Shown here piece after piece: positions 63,521 to 64,000 of a DNA stretch of 64,000 bases. The notes beneath the pieces were generated by a model. That model had not been told where the DNA came from and ran no database searches. It saw only the letters and a list, made by a program, of their open reading frames with translations. The stretch covers positions 4,242,555 to 4,306,554 of the forward strand of contig NW_004450401.1 in the NCBI RefSeq assembly GCF_000321225.1. Reading direction: 5' to 3'. Each line of letters starts with the position of its first letter. The stretch's first letter is position 1. Position numbers and translations under genes: made by a program. This DNA comes from Odobenus rosmarus divergens (Eukaryota; Chordata; Mammalia; Carnivora; Odobenidae).

Positions 63521-64000
63521 ACTATTAATAGTAATAAAAATGATAGCTGCTTGTTCTCCTTTCTGTTTAAATGAAGTCTCTTTGCCGGTTTGGGATTTAT
63601 TGCCGTTGAAGTTGATGTCTTAGAGAGTTACGATATAATTTTAAGCAGGAAAACGTCCTGCTGAAGGCAGGATCTGGGCATCAGTTCTGCTGTGAAAGGA
63701 TTAGCAGACAAACAAAATGAACTTTGCTCCCTGGTCTGGCAGAACTGAGAGTGCCCTTGAAATAGGGTGCCTGTGTCACAGTGGGCCATTCCGCTAGTCC
63801 GTTCCAGTGAACAGGGATGGCAGGATTGCCTGGCAGTGTTCTCTGAGTGGTTGCCAGCAATTTCTGTGATGGAAATTGGCTCTGCTATTTAAGTCATATA
63901 GAGTGCTCGAAACTAGAGGTGACACTGGATAGCAAATTGTTTTAAATATTTCTTGTAATAGCACTCTTGGTTTTCTTTTGGTAAAGTTAGGTAGGAAGGC

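Larger units (their letters stand above)
61937..64000 (+). other. KIAA1191: KIAA1191 intron 2 (incomplete)
   Basis: From donor gtaaac to the window edge. It holds MIR-like sequence (62880-63110), a Can-SINE (63120-63290) and an L1-derived fragment (63290-63520). No further exon is recognised. Confidence 0.6.

Overview
The window is mammalian nuclear DNA from a carnivore. It is full of tRNA-Lys-derived Can-SINEs: about 29 copies with the 'gcgcctgggtggctcag' head and a TC-rich, A-rich tail. Their sequence looks like the arctoid type (bear, seal, mustelid lineage) rather than the dog SINEC_Cf or cat type; that assignment is from memory of the subfamilies. Older L1, L2, MIR and MaLR (MLT1) remnants fill most remaining non-coding sequence.

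Five protein-coding genes are recognised, in the order of human 5q35.2 read in reverse: CLTB (+, six coding exons, 6568-26728), HIGD2A (-, two exons, 29215-29899), NOP16 (+, five exons, 30187-33993), ARL10 (-, four exons, 39285-45089) and the 5' end of KIAA1191 (+, from about 60.3 kb, running off the right edge). All splice junctions were placed by eye on GT/AG sites. The four complete reading frames close at 229, 106, 178 and 244 residues, the lengths I recall for the human proteins. HIGD2A and NOP16 are divergent with start codons 288 bp apart and share a CpG-rich promoter. CLTB/HIGD2A and NOP16/ARL10 are convergent pairs.

Non-coding genes: a hairpin on the minus strand in ARL10 intron 2 (41626-41711) matches mir-1271 and is built from two L2 3' ends meeting tail to tail. 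A 3'-truncated U6 snRNA pseudogene lies at 57481-57559.

Layout: 1-4.1 kb decayed L1; 5.6-6.9 kb CLTB promoter with a ~108-bp upstream duplication; 6.8-26.6 kb CLTB introns, including a ~960-bp G-rich minisatellite that starts at the exon 4 donor and precedes the neuron-specific exon 5; 29-34 kb HIGD2A/NOP16; 39-45 kb ARL10; 45.2-60.1 kb repeat-rich intergenic DNA; 60.1-64 kb KIAA1191 promoter, exon 1, exon 2 and part of intron 2.

The genes do not form one pathway: clathrin coat assembly, respiratory-chain assembly, 60S ribosome biogenesis, an Arf-like GTPase and a putative oxidoreductase. What they share is promoter style: ZNF143/Staf-like elements are visible at the HIGD2A/NOP16, ARL10 and KIAA1191 promoters. 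I found no new multi-gene system. The most unusual structure is a ~204-bp patchwork insertion upstream of ARL10 (45561-45764), assembled from two ARL10 intron/exon pieces, one inverted and one direct.
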